This document shows, one piece after another, positions 52,703-60,998 of a stretch of DNA of 64,000 nt (position 1 is its first letter; each line of letters starts with the position of its first letter). Made by a program: the position numbers and the translations under genes. The notes below the pieces were generated by a model. It was not told the origin of the DNA and did not search any database. It was given only the letters and a program-made list of their open reading frames with translations. Where the stretch lies: the NCBI RefSeq assembly GCF_009725205.1, contig NZ_WNZY01000010.1:124001-188000 (forward strand), read 5' to 3'. This DNA comes from Paenibacillus timonensis. GTDB lineage: Bacteria > Bacillota > Bacilli > Paenibacillales > Paenibacillaceae.

Positions 52703-52804
52703 ATTATAGCATAGGACCAAAGTTCGCAGAGGCGTCGCCGGAAATTGCGTGGATTTGTTGTAAAAAGGCGGAGGTGCAGGGTGGGATGTGTAGATTTGTT
52801 CTAT
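52703..52804 (-). promoter_or_regulatory. Promoter region of the cluster III kinase-regulator operon
   Basis: A consensus minus-strand -10 TATAAT occupies 52708-52703, without a good -35 box. About 75 bp upstream lies the 22-bp site 52783-52804 (GGGATGTGTAG then ATTTGTTCTAT), nearly identical to 48393-48414. Positive autoregulation is inferred. Confidence 0.55.
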
Positions 52805-52870
52805 TGATGTTTTAGCGATTACCTCCTTTTCCATGTGAACGAACTAGAGAAGTAATGTGTTAAAGTCATC

Positions 52871-52899
52871 TTGACTTTCCAAATTCGAATCGCTACGAT
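52871..52899 (+). promoter_or_regulatory. Promoter of the YitT gene
   Basis: TTGACT (52871-52876) and TACGAT (52894-52899) are spaced by exactly 17 bp, about 45 bp before the gene. Confidence 0.6.
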
Positions 52900-52945
52900 G
52901 TTCTGGTTGTTAAGATAGAAATGCGGTAGAGAGAAGAGGATTCGA

Positions 52946-53788
52946 GTGGGAATGAAGAAGAGAATTGCGGATATCTTGATTATCATTGTAGGGGCCTTTT
53001 TATTTGCGCTGGCCGTCAATTTGTTTATTATTCCGAACGACTTCGGCGAGGGGGGCGTTACGGGGGTCACGATTATTTTGTACTACCTGTATCAGTGGTC
53101 GCCTTCGGTGGTCAATATCGTGATTAATGGCGTGCTGCTCATCGTCGGGTATAAATTTCTGGATCGTCGGACGACGATTTATACGGTGATTGCGGTTGCT
53201 TTTAACTCGTTGTTCCTGCATTTGACGGAGAACTGGCGGATTGATTCGCATGAACCAACCATCAATGCGGTATTCGCCGGCGTGATCGTAGGGGTCGGGA
53301 TCGGTCTGATCGTACGGGTTGGCGGAACGACAGCAGGAACCGTGATCCTGGCCCGGATCGCCAATAAATATCTCGATTGGAATATCAGCTATGCGCTGCT
53401 GTTTTTCGATCTGATCGTGGCATTCTCCTCCTATTTCATCATTGGCGCGGAGAAGCTGATGCTGACGATCGTGATCTTATATGTAGGCACGAAAGTGATG
53501 GACTTCATGATCGAGGGGTTGAATCCCAAGAAAGCCGTCACGATTATCTCCGAGAAACAAAACGACATCGCCGAGAGAGTCATCACCCAAATGGATCGCG
53601 GCGTAACCGTCCTGTCGGGCCACGGCTACTATACGAAGAACCCGAAGGAAGTCCTGTACATCGTCATCAGCAAGCAAGAGGTGTCCACGCTAAAAAGAAT
53701 CGTCCGCTCCATCGACCAAGCGGCGTTCCTGACGATTCATGATGTGCGGGATGTGTTTGGGGAGGGGTTTTTGGATATTTCGAAGTGA
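52946..53788 (+). CDS. YitT-family membrane protein (DUF161/DUF2179)
   Basis: 280 residues. Five or so membrane helices in the first 190 residues include FIIPNDFGEGGVTGVTIIL and the repeat-like RVGGTTAGTVILARIAN, both family signatures. A soluble C-terminal DUF2179 domain (about 205-275, with TVLSGHGYYTKNPKEVLY) follows. Members are common in Bacilli, and their transport role is not established. The GTG at 52946 and an ATG at 52952 are both possible starts (5 and 11 bp after AGAGGA). It stands alone between clusters III and IV. Confidence 0.88.
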   Translation: MGMKKRIADILIIIVGAFLFALAVNLFIIPNDFGEGGVTGVTIILYYLYQWSPSVVNIVINGVLLIVGYKFLDRRTTIYTVIAVAFNSLFLHLTENWRIDSHEPTINAVFAGVIVGVGIGLIVRVGGTTAGTVILARIANKYLDWNISYALLFFDLIVAFSSYFIIGAEKLMLTIVILYVGTKVMDFMIEGLNPKKAVTIISEKQNDIAERVITQMDRGVTVLSGHGYYTKNPKEVLYIVISKQEVSTLKRIVRSIDQAAFLTIHDVRDVFGEGFLDISK

Positions 53789-53790
53789 GG

Positions 53791-53825
53791 GGGCAATCGA
53801 TTTCTACGATCACAAACGATTGCCC
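53791..53825. other. Hairpin between the convergent YitT and GntR/LacI genes
   Basis: GGGCAATCG (53791-53799) pairs with CGATTGCCC (53817-53825) around a 17-nt loop. Neither side has a T tract, so it would be only a weak terminator. Confidence 0.5.
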
Positions 53826-53839
53826 ATCTGCCCCTAGCC

Positions 53840-54922
53840 TTATCCCTTGAGTGACTTGACCGTGTCACGCAGGACGAGGCTGGTGGGTAACATGACTTTC
53901 TTATTCCCGTAGGATGTCCCCTCGGTAATTTCAAACAGCAACTTGGCACTCTCGTAACCAATGGTATCGAAGTATTGCTTCACGGTGCTCAAGGCAACCT
54001 TGGCGAATTTGGAGCTTTCGAAATCGTCAAATCCCATGAGGGATACTTGTTCCGGGATGCGAATGCCAAGTAAGGTAAGCTGTTCAAGGGCTTCAAGTGC
54101 TCGCTTGTCATTGGCGCAGAACAGCGCGGTCATTTCCCCGTTTCGGATGAGATTCGCCATCACCGCATAGTCTATTTCTTTATTCAGAAATAAGAGAGAT
54201 TCGGGAATCGGAAGGGATGCATTTGTCATGGCATTCCGATAACCGTTATATCTGTCAACCTCGGGGCTAAGATAGTAATCGTAAGCTGCAAATCCAATAC
54301 TTCGATGCCCCTGCTTAATCAAGTATTCGACGGCTTCATAAGCTCCATCGTGGTTGTTGCAGGTGACGACGTTCACCGGATAGCCGGAAGGGGAGCGGTC
54401 GAGCATGACGAACGGAATTCCCCTTTTCCGAATTTCTCCAAGGTAGCCCTTCGCAGCTTCCGGATCGGAGGAATAAATCAAAATCCCTCTTAGCTCCGTC
54501 TGAATTAACCCCAGGATAAGTTCCCGTTCTTGTTCGAAATCATTCTCCACAAATTCGATAATCAGCTTGCAGCCTTGCTTGCCTAGAAAAGACTGAATCC
54601 CTCTCATGATTTGCAAATACGAACTATCGTACAGTTCAATGCCGGAAATGACGAAGGCAACCAGATTGGAGGTCTTGTCTGGAACGGCTGCTGCTTGGCT
54701 GGCGACAAAGCTTCCCTTCCCTCTGACACGATAGATGACCCCCTCGTTTACCAACTCCGAAAGAGCCTTTCGGACTGTAATCGAGCTGACATCCAACAGC
54801 TTGGAAAATTCGGACTCGCTTGGAATCCGTTCATCCTCCGTAAATTCCTGGTTTTCGATTTGGGATAAGACATAGTCTTTCACCATTTGGTACTTTGGCA
54901 GGGCCAGGTCCTTCTTGCTCAA
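53840..54922 (-). CDS. GntR/LacI chimeric repressor, AraR-like (cluster IV)
   Basis: 360 residues. A GntR-type winged helix occupies about 1-75 (IPSESEFSKLLDVSSITVRKALSELV is split over its two recognition helices, ending RVRGKGSFV). A LacI/periplasmic-binding-like sensor domain covers about 85-355 (LMGFDDFESSKFA is typical). AraR has the same fusion, but the effector here is probably a mannoside or related sugar because a GH38 gene is in the cluster. A palindrome in its promoter suggests autorepression. It presumably also represses the transporter operon across the cluster. Confidence 0.92.
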   Translation of the reverse strand: MSKKDLALPKYQMVKDYVLSQIENQEFTEDERIPSESEFSKLLDVSSITVRKALSELVNEGVIYRVRGKGSFVASQAAAVPDKTSNLVAFVISGIELYDSSYLQIMRGIQSFLGKQGCKLIIEFVENDFEQERELILGLIQTELRGILIYSSDPEAAKGYLGEIRKRGIPFVMLDRSPSGYPVNVVTCNNHDGAYEAVEYLIKQGHRSIGFAAYDYYLSPEVDRYNGYRNAMTNASLPIPESLLFLNKEIDYAVMANLIRNGEMTALFCANDKRALEALEQLTLLGIRIPEQVSLMGFDDFESSKFAKVALSTVKQYFDTIGYESAKLLFEITEGTSYGNKKVMLPTSLVLRDTVKSLKG

Positions 54923-54952
54923 TTAGGTTCACCTCATATCAGCATTTCTTTA

Positions 54953-54990
54953 ATTATAGCCACATCCGTATTAAAAAGTATACGTACTTA
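54953..54990 (-). promoter_or_regulatory. GntR/LacI gene promoter with overlapping operator
   Basis: The minus-strand -10 box TATAAT lies at 54958-54953. AAGTATACGTACTT (54976-54989) has inverted arms AAGTA/TACTT and sits where the -35 box should be. Its centre resembles the AraR operator core (GTACGTAC-like). Confidence 0.5.
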
Positions 54991-55113
54991 GACTGAAACA
55001 ACTGAAGATTCTTGTCGAATCTAAGCGTAAATTTAAGGAATTTAGCTAGATTCCAGCAGATTCTTAGAGAAGGATTGAATTTACAGAAGGTTTATATTAC
55101 GATGTGGTCGTAT

Positions 55114-55130
55114 AAAGGTATGCGTTTTTA
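55114..55130. promoter_or_regulatory. Second operator-like sequence in the 326-bp gap
   Basis: AAAGGTATGCGTTTTTA matches the first operator region (54974-54990) at 13 of 17 positions. The gap 54923-55248 holds these two sites, the promoter and the terminator of the DUF1861 gene; no further gene is seen in it. Confidence 0.35.
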
Positions 55131-55198
55131 TTTACTTATTATAATAACTTTCGGAGAGGTAGATTTGCAATAGTGGATGGTATTGTCTTTACCATGTT

Positions 55199-55229
55199 AT
55201 AAAAAAAGCCGCTGGCATAACCAGCAGCT
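55199..55229 (-). terminator. Rho-independent terminator of the DUF1861 gene
   Basis: On the minus strand AGCTGCTGG and CCAGCGGCT (55229-55207) pair with one G-U pair around a 5-nt loop and run into a U tract. Confidence 0.85.
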
Positions 55230-55248
55230 TAAGGATGAGGAATTTCAT

Positions 55249-56190
55249 TTAGAAGGTTATGATGGCGCCTTCCTTTTCGAAGGGGTAGTCGATCAAGATG
55301 CGGGCGGCTTCGGTGTCCCCAATGCCGCTGTACAGATTGACTTTGCCGTCCGGACGCATTTCTATACCTGCGGTAAATGCACAGTCGGTGAGATGCGGCT
55401 TTTTAGCGGGGCCTTCAGGATAGCAGGGACGGGTGCCGATGATTTTTAGGTCCGAAAATTGATTCGTCTGCGGATCTAGAACAAACGCCATGTTCATATA
55501 GGTGGATCGGTCCTCCTGAGCATAGCAGATATGGCCAATTACACCGATCTTCCCACTTTCAAGCAAGTACGCCTGGTTGCAGCCGCCCCACTCGTCCTTT
55601 TGAAACAACCCGCAGATATTTTCGGCGTTCTCGATAACTTCCGGAGACAGTTCGTCGAGGTGGTTAATGATCGTGAATCCCACTAAGGATTCGCTCCCGA
55701 ACTGTTTACGTACCTTTTCACTGCGCGGACGCGAAAAGACGCCAATCCTTCCGTCCTGAAGCTCCACCAGCCGAATATCCTTCATGTATTCAGGACCCGT
55801 CGTGAAATAGAAGAGATCATGCAGGTCGTAGCCCTTATAGAAATAACCGTAAAAGGTTTCGAGACGTCCTTGCTTGTAACGAACGTGCGTACCGCCTAAT
55901 ACGAGCTGTTTATGGATCACGCTGATATAAGGATCTTCAAGTTGATAAATCATCGTATCCGGCACAACCGTCCATTCGTCCGGGCCGCTTTCTTCGAACA
56001 GGCGAACCCATGACCTCGCCCACTCATGGCGCTTCTCCATGCGTCCAAAAATATAACGCTTGCCATTCCACTCAAATGGAATGGAAGGATTATAGACATC
56101 GTAGCCTTGAACGCCGTGGAAGATTAGCTTGGCGCTCTCATAGACGCGCTTGGTAGCTTCAAATTGCTGACGCAGATCTAATAAATTCAT
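55249..56190 (-). CDS. DUF1861 protein, GH130-like beta-propeller (cluster IV)
   Basis: 313 residues without signal peptide. The repeated strand pattern with conserved acids and aromatics (PFEWNGKRYIFGRMEKR, EDPYISVIHKQLVLGG, RPCYPEGPAKKPHLTDC) resembles the DUF1861 family, predicted five-bladed propellers related to GH130 mannoside phosphorylases and GH43/32 enzymes. No reaction can be claimed. Lying between a repressor and an AraC gene in a cluster with a GH38 mannosidase, it may handle a mannose-containing sugar. It has its own terminator and is divergent from the AraC gene. Confidence 0.7.
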   Translation of the reverse strand: MNLLDLRQQFEATKRVYESAKLIFHGVQGYDVYNPSIPFEWNGKRYIFGRMEKRHEWARSWVRLFEESGPDEWTVVPDTMIYQLEDPYISVIHKQLVLGGTHVRYKQGRLETFYGYFYKGYDLHDLFYFTTGPEYMKDIRLVELQDGRIGVFSRPRSEKVRKQFGSESLVGFTIINHLDELSPEVIENAENICGLFQKDEWGGCNQAYLLESGKIGVIGHICYAQEDRSTYMNMAFVLDPQTNQFSDLKIIGTRPCYPEGPAKKPHLTDCAFTAGIEMRPDGKVNLYSGIGDTEAARILIDYPFEKEGAIITF

Positions 56191-56345
56191 CTGAGAAATT
56201 CTCCTTCCGGGGTTTCGATAACAACTTCATCCTAATCGAAAGTTTGGCGCTAAATCTTGCTCCATTTTGGATTGTTTTATGGTGTTTTGACATCAGAGGG
56301 CTAAGTCAGGGTCCATATTGATAGATGAACAAGGGGGAGTTCGTA

Positions 56346-57191
56346 ATGCTAAAGCTTCTGGCGGTAGACGGTATTGATGCTGAAATTCAGGCGCATTATC
56401 GGTTGATCGCATCGGTGAAAGATACCATCGGGATGCATACTCATGACTTCTTTGAGCTGTTTCTGATCCTGAAGGGAAGCGTAGTACACGTTATTAACGG
56501 CAACCGACAGTTGCTGCAGGAGAATACACTCGTCTTCGTACGCGATCGGGATGTTCATTACTATGAGCAAACGGATGGCGATTGCCAGTTTATCAATTTG
56601 TCGTTTCACCGGAAGGTGCTGGACGACCTGATCGCCTTTTTGGGGGGAGGGTTTCCCAGCGATCGGCTGCTTGTGCCTGACATGCCGCCTTCGACCTTGC
56701 TGTCCAAGACAGAGAAAGAATATGTGCGGTATCGGCTCGATCAGCTCAGTTTGATCCCTCAGGAAAAGAAGCTGGTCGTCAAGGCGGAAGTCAGAGCTAT
56801 CTTGACTGACCTGTTCTCCCGCTACATCAAGGCAGAGGACGATCCCGTTGATTTAACCGGACAACCGGAATGGTTTAGGACCCTATGCAAAGAAGCCAAA
56901 AAGAAGGAGCACTTCACACGGGGGACGGCGGCCCTTGTTCAATTGTCCGGGAAGTCGCATGCCTATGTATGCCGAATGTTCAAACGATGTCTCGGCATGT
57001 CTCCGACCCAGTATATCAATCAATTAAGGGTGTCCTATGCCGAGAATTTGCTCCTTAACACGGATATGGACATTTTGGAGATCAGCATGGAGATCGGGCT
57101 CGATAATGTCAGTTACTTCTACGACTTGTTTAAACGAAAGCATGGCCTGACGCCCCATAGGTATCGCCAGTTTGGATTAGCACGTAGATAA
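56346..57191 (+). CDS. AraC-family regulator with cupin-type sensor (cluster IV)
   Basis: 281 residues: N-terminal cupin-like ligand domain (about 15-100, with MHTHDFFELFLILKGSV and VFVRDRDVHYY) and a C-terminal AraC double helix-turn-helix (about 180-275). ATG 56346 follows AAGGGGGAG; ATG 56325 lies before that site. It is divergent from the DUF1861 gene and 290 bp upstream of the permeases, so it may activate both. It gives the cluster a second regulator beside the GntR/LacI repressor. Confidence 0.9.
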   Translation: MLKLLAVDGIDAEIQAHYRLIASVKDTIGMHTHDFFELFLILKGSVVHVINGNRQLLQENTLVFVRDRDVHYYEQTDGDCQFINLSFHRKVLDDLIAFLGGGFPSDRLLVPDMPPSTLLSKTEKEYVRYRLDQLSLIPQEKKLVVKAEVRAILTDLFSRYIKAEDDPVDLTGQPEWFRTLCKEAKKKEHFTRGTAALVQLSGKSHAYVCRMFKRCLGMSPTQYINQLRVSYAENLLLNTDMDILEISMEIGLDNVSYFYDLFKRKHGLTPHRYRQFGLARR

Positions 57192-57228
57192 CATACTAAC
57201 TTTAGCGAATGTATAATAAATACTTTTG

Positions 57229-57257
57229 TTGACGAGTTAAATAGTATGTGTTATTTT
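57229..57257 (+). promoter_or_regulatory. Probable promoter of the cluster IV transporter operon with operator-like site
   Basis: TTGACG (57229-57234) and TATTTT (57252-57257) are 17 bp apart. GTATGTGTTATT (57244-57255) overlaps the -10 box and resembles the two operator-like sequences near the GntR/LacI gene. A stray TATAAT at 57212 lacks a -35. The remaining leader to 57480 shows only a cre-like site; no riboswitch was recognised. Confidence 0.4.
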
Positions 57258-57371
57258 CTACTTAGCATAATAACTTATTCTCTTAATGATGGTCATATCT
57301 GTGGGGGAGAAGCCTGTAACCTAAGCATCTTGCCGTTATTGGCTATCGAAGGGTTTGCTCAGGGGGTGAAA

Positions 57372-57385
57372 TGTATGCGCTTACA
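57372..57385 (+). promoter_or_regulatory. cre-like site in the cluster IV leader
   Basis: TGTATGCGCTTACA matches the cre consensus at 13 of 14 positions, about 110 bp downstream of the promoter, where CcpA could act as a roadblock. Confidence 0.5.
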
Positions 57386-57481
57386 AATTGGGAGGTATAG
57401 GCGATTCAGTTTCTGTTTCTCGGTGAGACTTCATCAACGCACTATCTGTCACAACATTTTTACAGTCAGGAGGTGTTCGTT

Positions 57482-58396
57482 GTGCAGACAACCAATAACA
57501 GGCTGATCTCCAGGATCATTAAGCACCGGTATCTCTACCTTATGGTGCTTCCAGGCTTTCTGACGCTGTTAATCTTTCACTATTTTCCGATGTACGGAAT
57601 TCTAATCGCTTTCAAGGACTTTAATGCTTCCAAAGGGATTTGGGGAAGTGAGTGGGTGGGGTTTAAATACTTCATATCCTTTTTTAATGACCCCATGGCT
57701 TTCCGGGTATTAAAGAATACCTTACTTCTCGGTTTGTATACGTTATTTTGGTCGTTTCCAGCGCCGATTATATTGGCTTTGCTGTTTAACGAACTAAAGA
57801 AAAAGGGATTTAAGAAGTTTGTACAGACGGTATCTTATTTCCCTCACTTTATTTCGGTTGTTATTGTAGCGGGAATGCTAAAGGAATTTACGGCACGGGA
57901 TGGCTTGTTTAACCATATTGTGGCCTTTTTCGGTGGAGATCCGGTGATGTTTCTTCTGGAGCCGGACTATTTTCGAACCATTTTTATCTCTTCCGGCATA
58001 TGGCAAGGCGTAGGCTTTGGCACAATTATCTACCTGGCTGCATTAAGCGGCATTGATCCAACCCTCTATGACGTAGCCGAGGTAGATGGGGCTGGGCGTT
58101 GGAAGAAGGTCGTGCATATCACTTGGCCTTCGCTGAAACCAACGACGATTATCTTATTGATTTTTGCAGTGGGCGGGATTCTCGGGAGCGATTTTCAGAA
58201 GATTATTTTACTTTACTCGCCCGAGACGTACGAAGTCGCGGATGTTATTGGATCCTATGTTTATCGCCAAGGGATCTTGGGAGCTCAGTATGAATACACG
58301 ACGGCCATTGGGTTATTCATGTCGCTGATCTCGTTCATTATTCTTTACTTTACCAATTGGTTCAGCCGAAAGATGTCAGAGACGAGTTTGTTCTAG
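57482..58396 (+). CDS. lplB: LplB-type ABC transporter permease (cluster IV)
   Basis: 304 residues, six membrane helices, LplB-like start LMVLPGFLTLLIFHYFPMYG and EAA-type loop YDVAEVDGAGRWKKVV (V in place of the second A of EAA). GTG 57482 lies 8 bp after AGGAGG (57468-57473); a GTG at 57473 overlaps the site. It heads the permease-permease-binding protein-GH38 operon. Confidence 0.92.
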   Translation: MQTTNNRLISRIIKHRYLYLMVLPGFLTLLIFHYFPMYGILIAFKDFNASKGIWGSEWVGFKYFISFFNDPMAFRVLKNTLLLGLYTLFWSFPAPIILALLFNELKKKGFKKFVQTVSYFPHFISVVIVAGMLKEFTARDGLFNHIVAFFGGDPVMFLLEPDYFRTIFISSGIWQGVGFGTIIYLAALSGIDPTLYDVAEVDGAGRWKKVVHITWPSLKPTTIILLIFAVGGILGSDFQKIILLYSPETYEVADVIGSYVYRQGILGAQYEYTTAIGLFMSLISFIILYFTNWFSRKMSETSLF

Positions 58397-58407
58397 GTGG
58401 TGGGGAA

Positions 58408-59304
58408 ATGAAAAAGGTTAGCTTCGGTTCAAGAGCTTTCGATGTGATCAATATCGTTATCATGCTGTTCATCTTAATTGTCGTGTTGTACCCGATTTTG
58501 CATATCATCGCAACCTCGCTAAGCAGCACGCGATTTATTTCTTCCGGAAGCGTCACCGTTTGGCCTAAAGGATTTAATCTGGAGGCTTACTCGACCGTAT
58601 TTCAAGATCCGTATATTTTCAAAGGATATTTGAACTCGATCATTTACGCGGCAGGTTCTACTGGAATTATGCTGTTGTTTACGGCGCTGATGGCATACCC
58701 TCTCACGATTCCCGGGTTTGCCGGCAAGAAGTTTCTTACGCTGTTCCTCATGGTTACGATGTTCTTCGGCGGCGGCTTGATCCCAACCTATCTGCTGATG
58801 CGGAGTCTTAATCTGCTAGATACGATATGGGTCATGATTCTTCCTGGTGCGGTCAGCGCCTACAACGTGTTTCTATTTCGCACTTTCTTTTTGAACATCC
58901 CGTCGGAACTGAAGGACTCGGCTTATATCGATGGGGCTAATGACGTGGTTGTCCTATTCAGAATCATTCTGCCGCTGTCCAAGGCGCTCATCGCAACCTT
59001 TGCGCTGTTTGGTCTGGTAGGAAGCTGGAACAGCTGGTTCGAAGCCTTGATCTATTTGCGAGACCAAGATAAGTATCCTTTGCAGATGGTATTAAGAAAC
59101 TATTTGTTTACTTTAGATACCACCGCCATTCAGGGACGGGTGGGGGGCGGTGCAGTTGCCATCAATGCCCCAGGGGAAGCGCTTGATCCGAAGGCGGTAC
59201 GTATGAGCGTCATCATCATCACGATGTTTCCGATCATGTGTATTTACCCGATCTTCCAGAAGCATTTTACCAAAGGGATTTTCGTGGGTTCCATTAAGGG
59301 TTAA
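58408..59304 (+). CDS. YtcP/LplC-type ABC transporter permease (cluster IV)
   Basis: 298 residues, six membrane helices, EAA-type loop KDSAYIDGANDVVVLF and C-terminal VGSIKG. ATG 58408 follows GGTGGGG directly after the preceding gene; a longer frame overlapping that gene has no ribosome site. It forms the channel with the preceding permease. Confidence 0.92.
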   Translation: MKKVSFGSRAFDVINIVIMLFILIVVLYPILHIIATSLSSTRFISSGSVTVWPKGFNLEAYSTVFQDPYIFKGYLNSIIYAAGSTGIMLLFTALMAYPLTIPGFAGKKFLTLFLMVTMFFGGGLIPTYLLMRSLNLLDTIWVMILPGAVSAYNVFLFRTFFLNIPSELKDSAYIDGANDVVVLFRIILPLSKALIATFALFGLVGSWNSWFEALIYLRDQDKYPLQMVLRNYLFTLDTTAIQGRVGGGAVAINAPGEALDPKAVRMSVIIITMFPIMCIYPIFQKHFTKGIFVGSIKG

Positions 59305-59336
59305 GCGGTCTATTTGTCAAATTAGGGGGAAATCAA

Positions 59337-60959
59337 ATGAGTAAATGGATGAAAGTAATGGTTCTTGGATTGGTTACGCTGTTGGCTTTGTCCGGATGTT
59401 CAAGTGGTTCCAAAAACGCTGCTACCAACGAAGACGAGCAAGAGGTGATGCGATTCTCGGTAACGTTGCCGTCGAACGGCGTAGATAATCCCAACAGTAT
59501 GGTAGGCAAAGAATGGCATAAACGGATGGAAGCTTATATGGGCAAGAAGGTAGAGATCGACTATAACTATATTCCGTCTTCCGAGTATGACGAGAAGGTC
59601 AAACTCATGATCGCAAGCGATGATCTCACGGACTTCTTCGTAACACCTTTATTCTATGACACTACTGAGATGGCCAAACAAGGCCAGCTTCTGGAGTTAG
59701 CTCAATATAGAGACTTAATGCCGAACTATGTGAACTACATTAGCAAAGTAAAGAACGGGATGAAGCGGGTAACGGATGCCGAAGGCAAGATGTATACCTT
59801 TAAGGAAACCTCCACCCCCCGATTCCCGGAGGATCGCGGCATGCTGATTCAGAATACGTCCGCTTACCGCTACGACGTATTTAAGGCAAACAATATCAAA
59901 ATCCCGGAAACCCTGGATGAATTTTATGACGCGGCCAAGAAGCTCAAAGCGCTTTACCCCGACAAATTTCCAGTCGCTACAAAATGGAATAGCTTGAGAT
60001 CTCTCTTCTCGGCGAATCACATCCGGGACGACATCTTCTGGGATGGCGAGAAATATGTATACGGAGTTTTGGATGAAGGCTATAAAGATGCGCTCCTATA
60101 TGCGAATAAGCTGTATTCAGAAAAGCTGCTGGATCCGGAGTACACGATTGATACGGACGATACGCTGAAAAGAAAGGCGCTCAACGGCGATAACCTCATG
60201 TGGCTGACCCAATGGTTCACCACCCCGGGCGAGTACACCAGAACCGCAAATGACGGCAAGATTTTTGCCGTGTCGATCTACCCTGAAAATCCGAAATACG
60301 GAAAAGCCTGGCAGGAGGTCGTCAACGGCAATACCCCGGATTTGGGCTGGGGAGCTTACGGTGTAAGTTCGAAAGTGAAAAATCCGGAGGAATTGATCAA
60401 ATTCATTGATTATCAATATACGGATGAAATGATTGAACTGATCACTTGGGGGATTGAAGGCACGACCTATACCATTGGGGAAGATGGTGTTCCGACCTTT
60501 GTCGATTCGTTGAAAACGGCCAAGGACCCTTGGTTAGAGGGAGATAAATACGGCATGCGTGCAAGTCGAAATTATAATCCGGGCTTACAGATGGTGAACG
60601 ACTCTAGGGCATTCGTGGATTTTGCCGCGACGGATTATACGGTGTTTGACGGTAAATATGAAGAAGTGCCTATTGAGAAGTCTGAGTTTCTGACAAGTCT
60701 GCCAATGCCTGAGAACGAGTATGTTCCTTCTTGGCTGAGTGAGCCGTCGATTCAACTTACGAGTGACGAAAGTCAGCGAATCTCGGAGATCATGAACCCG
60801 GTGAAAACGTTCGTAACGGAAGAACAGGCCAAATTTGTAGCAGGGAAGAACAGTTTCGACAATTGGCAGGCGTTCATCGATAAGATTCATAAAATGGGCA
60901 ACATCGATGAGGTGCTACAAATCTATAACGATGCCGCTAAAAGAGTCATTTCCAACTAA
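59337..60959 (+). CDS. LplA-type substrate-binding lipoprotein (cluster IV)
   Basis: 540 residues with lipobox LSGC at about residue 21 and a large LplA-like binding domain. The following GH38 gene and the DUF1861 neighbour suggest alpha-mannosides or N-glycan-type oligosaccharides as ligands. GGGGGAAA precedes the ATG. It is 39 bp upstream of GH38 in the same direction. Confidence 0.92.
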   Translation: MSKWMKVMVLGLVTLLALSGCSSGSKNAATNEDEQEVMRFSVTLPSNGVDNPNSMVGKEWHKRMEAYMGKKVEIDYNYIPSSEYDEKVKLMIASDDLTDFFVTPLFYDTTEMAKQGQLLELAQYRDLMPNYVNYISKVKNGMKRVTDAEGKMYTFKETSTPRFPEDRGMLIQNTSAYRYDVFKANNIKIPETLDEFYDAAKKLKALYPDKFPVATKWNSLRSLFSANHIRDDIFWDGEKYVYGVLDEGYKDALLYANKLYSEKLLDPEYTIDTDDTLKRKALNGDNLMWLTQWFTTPGEYTRTANDGKIFAVSIYPENPKYGKAWQEVVNGNTPDLGWGAYGVSSKVKNPEELIKFIDYQYTDEMIELITWGIEGTTYTIGEDGVPTFVDSLKTAKDPWLEGDKYGMRASRNYNPGLQMVNDSRAFVDFAATDYTVFDGKYEEVPIEKSEFLTSLPMPENEYVPSWLSEPSIQLTSDESQRISEIMNPVKTFVTEEQAKFVAGKNSFDNWQAFIDKIHKMGNIDEVLQIYNDAAKRVISN

Positions 60960-60998
60960 GCGATCTTACTACAGAAACCATAGGATGTGAGAAGAAAC

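Noticed and set aside
55130-55150. Plus-strand TATAAT at 55140-55145
   Set aside because: The hexamer is part of an AT palindrome, has no -35 box and no plus-strand gene follows.
57260-57480. Possible riboswitch in the 290-bp gap before the cluster IV permeases
   Set aside because: I found no known aptamer signature and no terminator; the gap is explained by promoter, operator-like and cre-like sites.
57246-57506. 86-codon frame in the leader of the cluster IV permease
   Set aside because: No ribosome site, Cys/Arg-rich translation, overlaps the permease start and the cre-like site.
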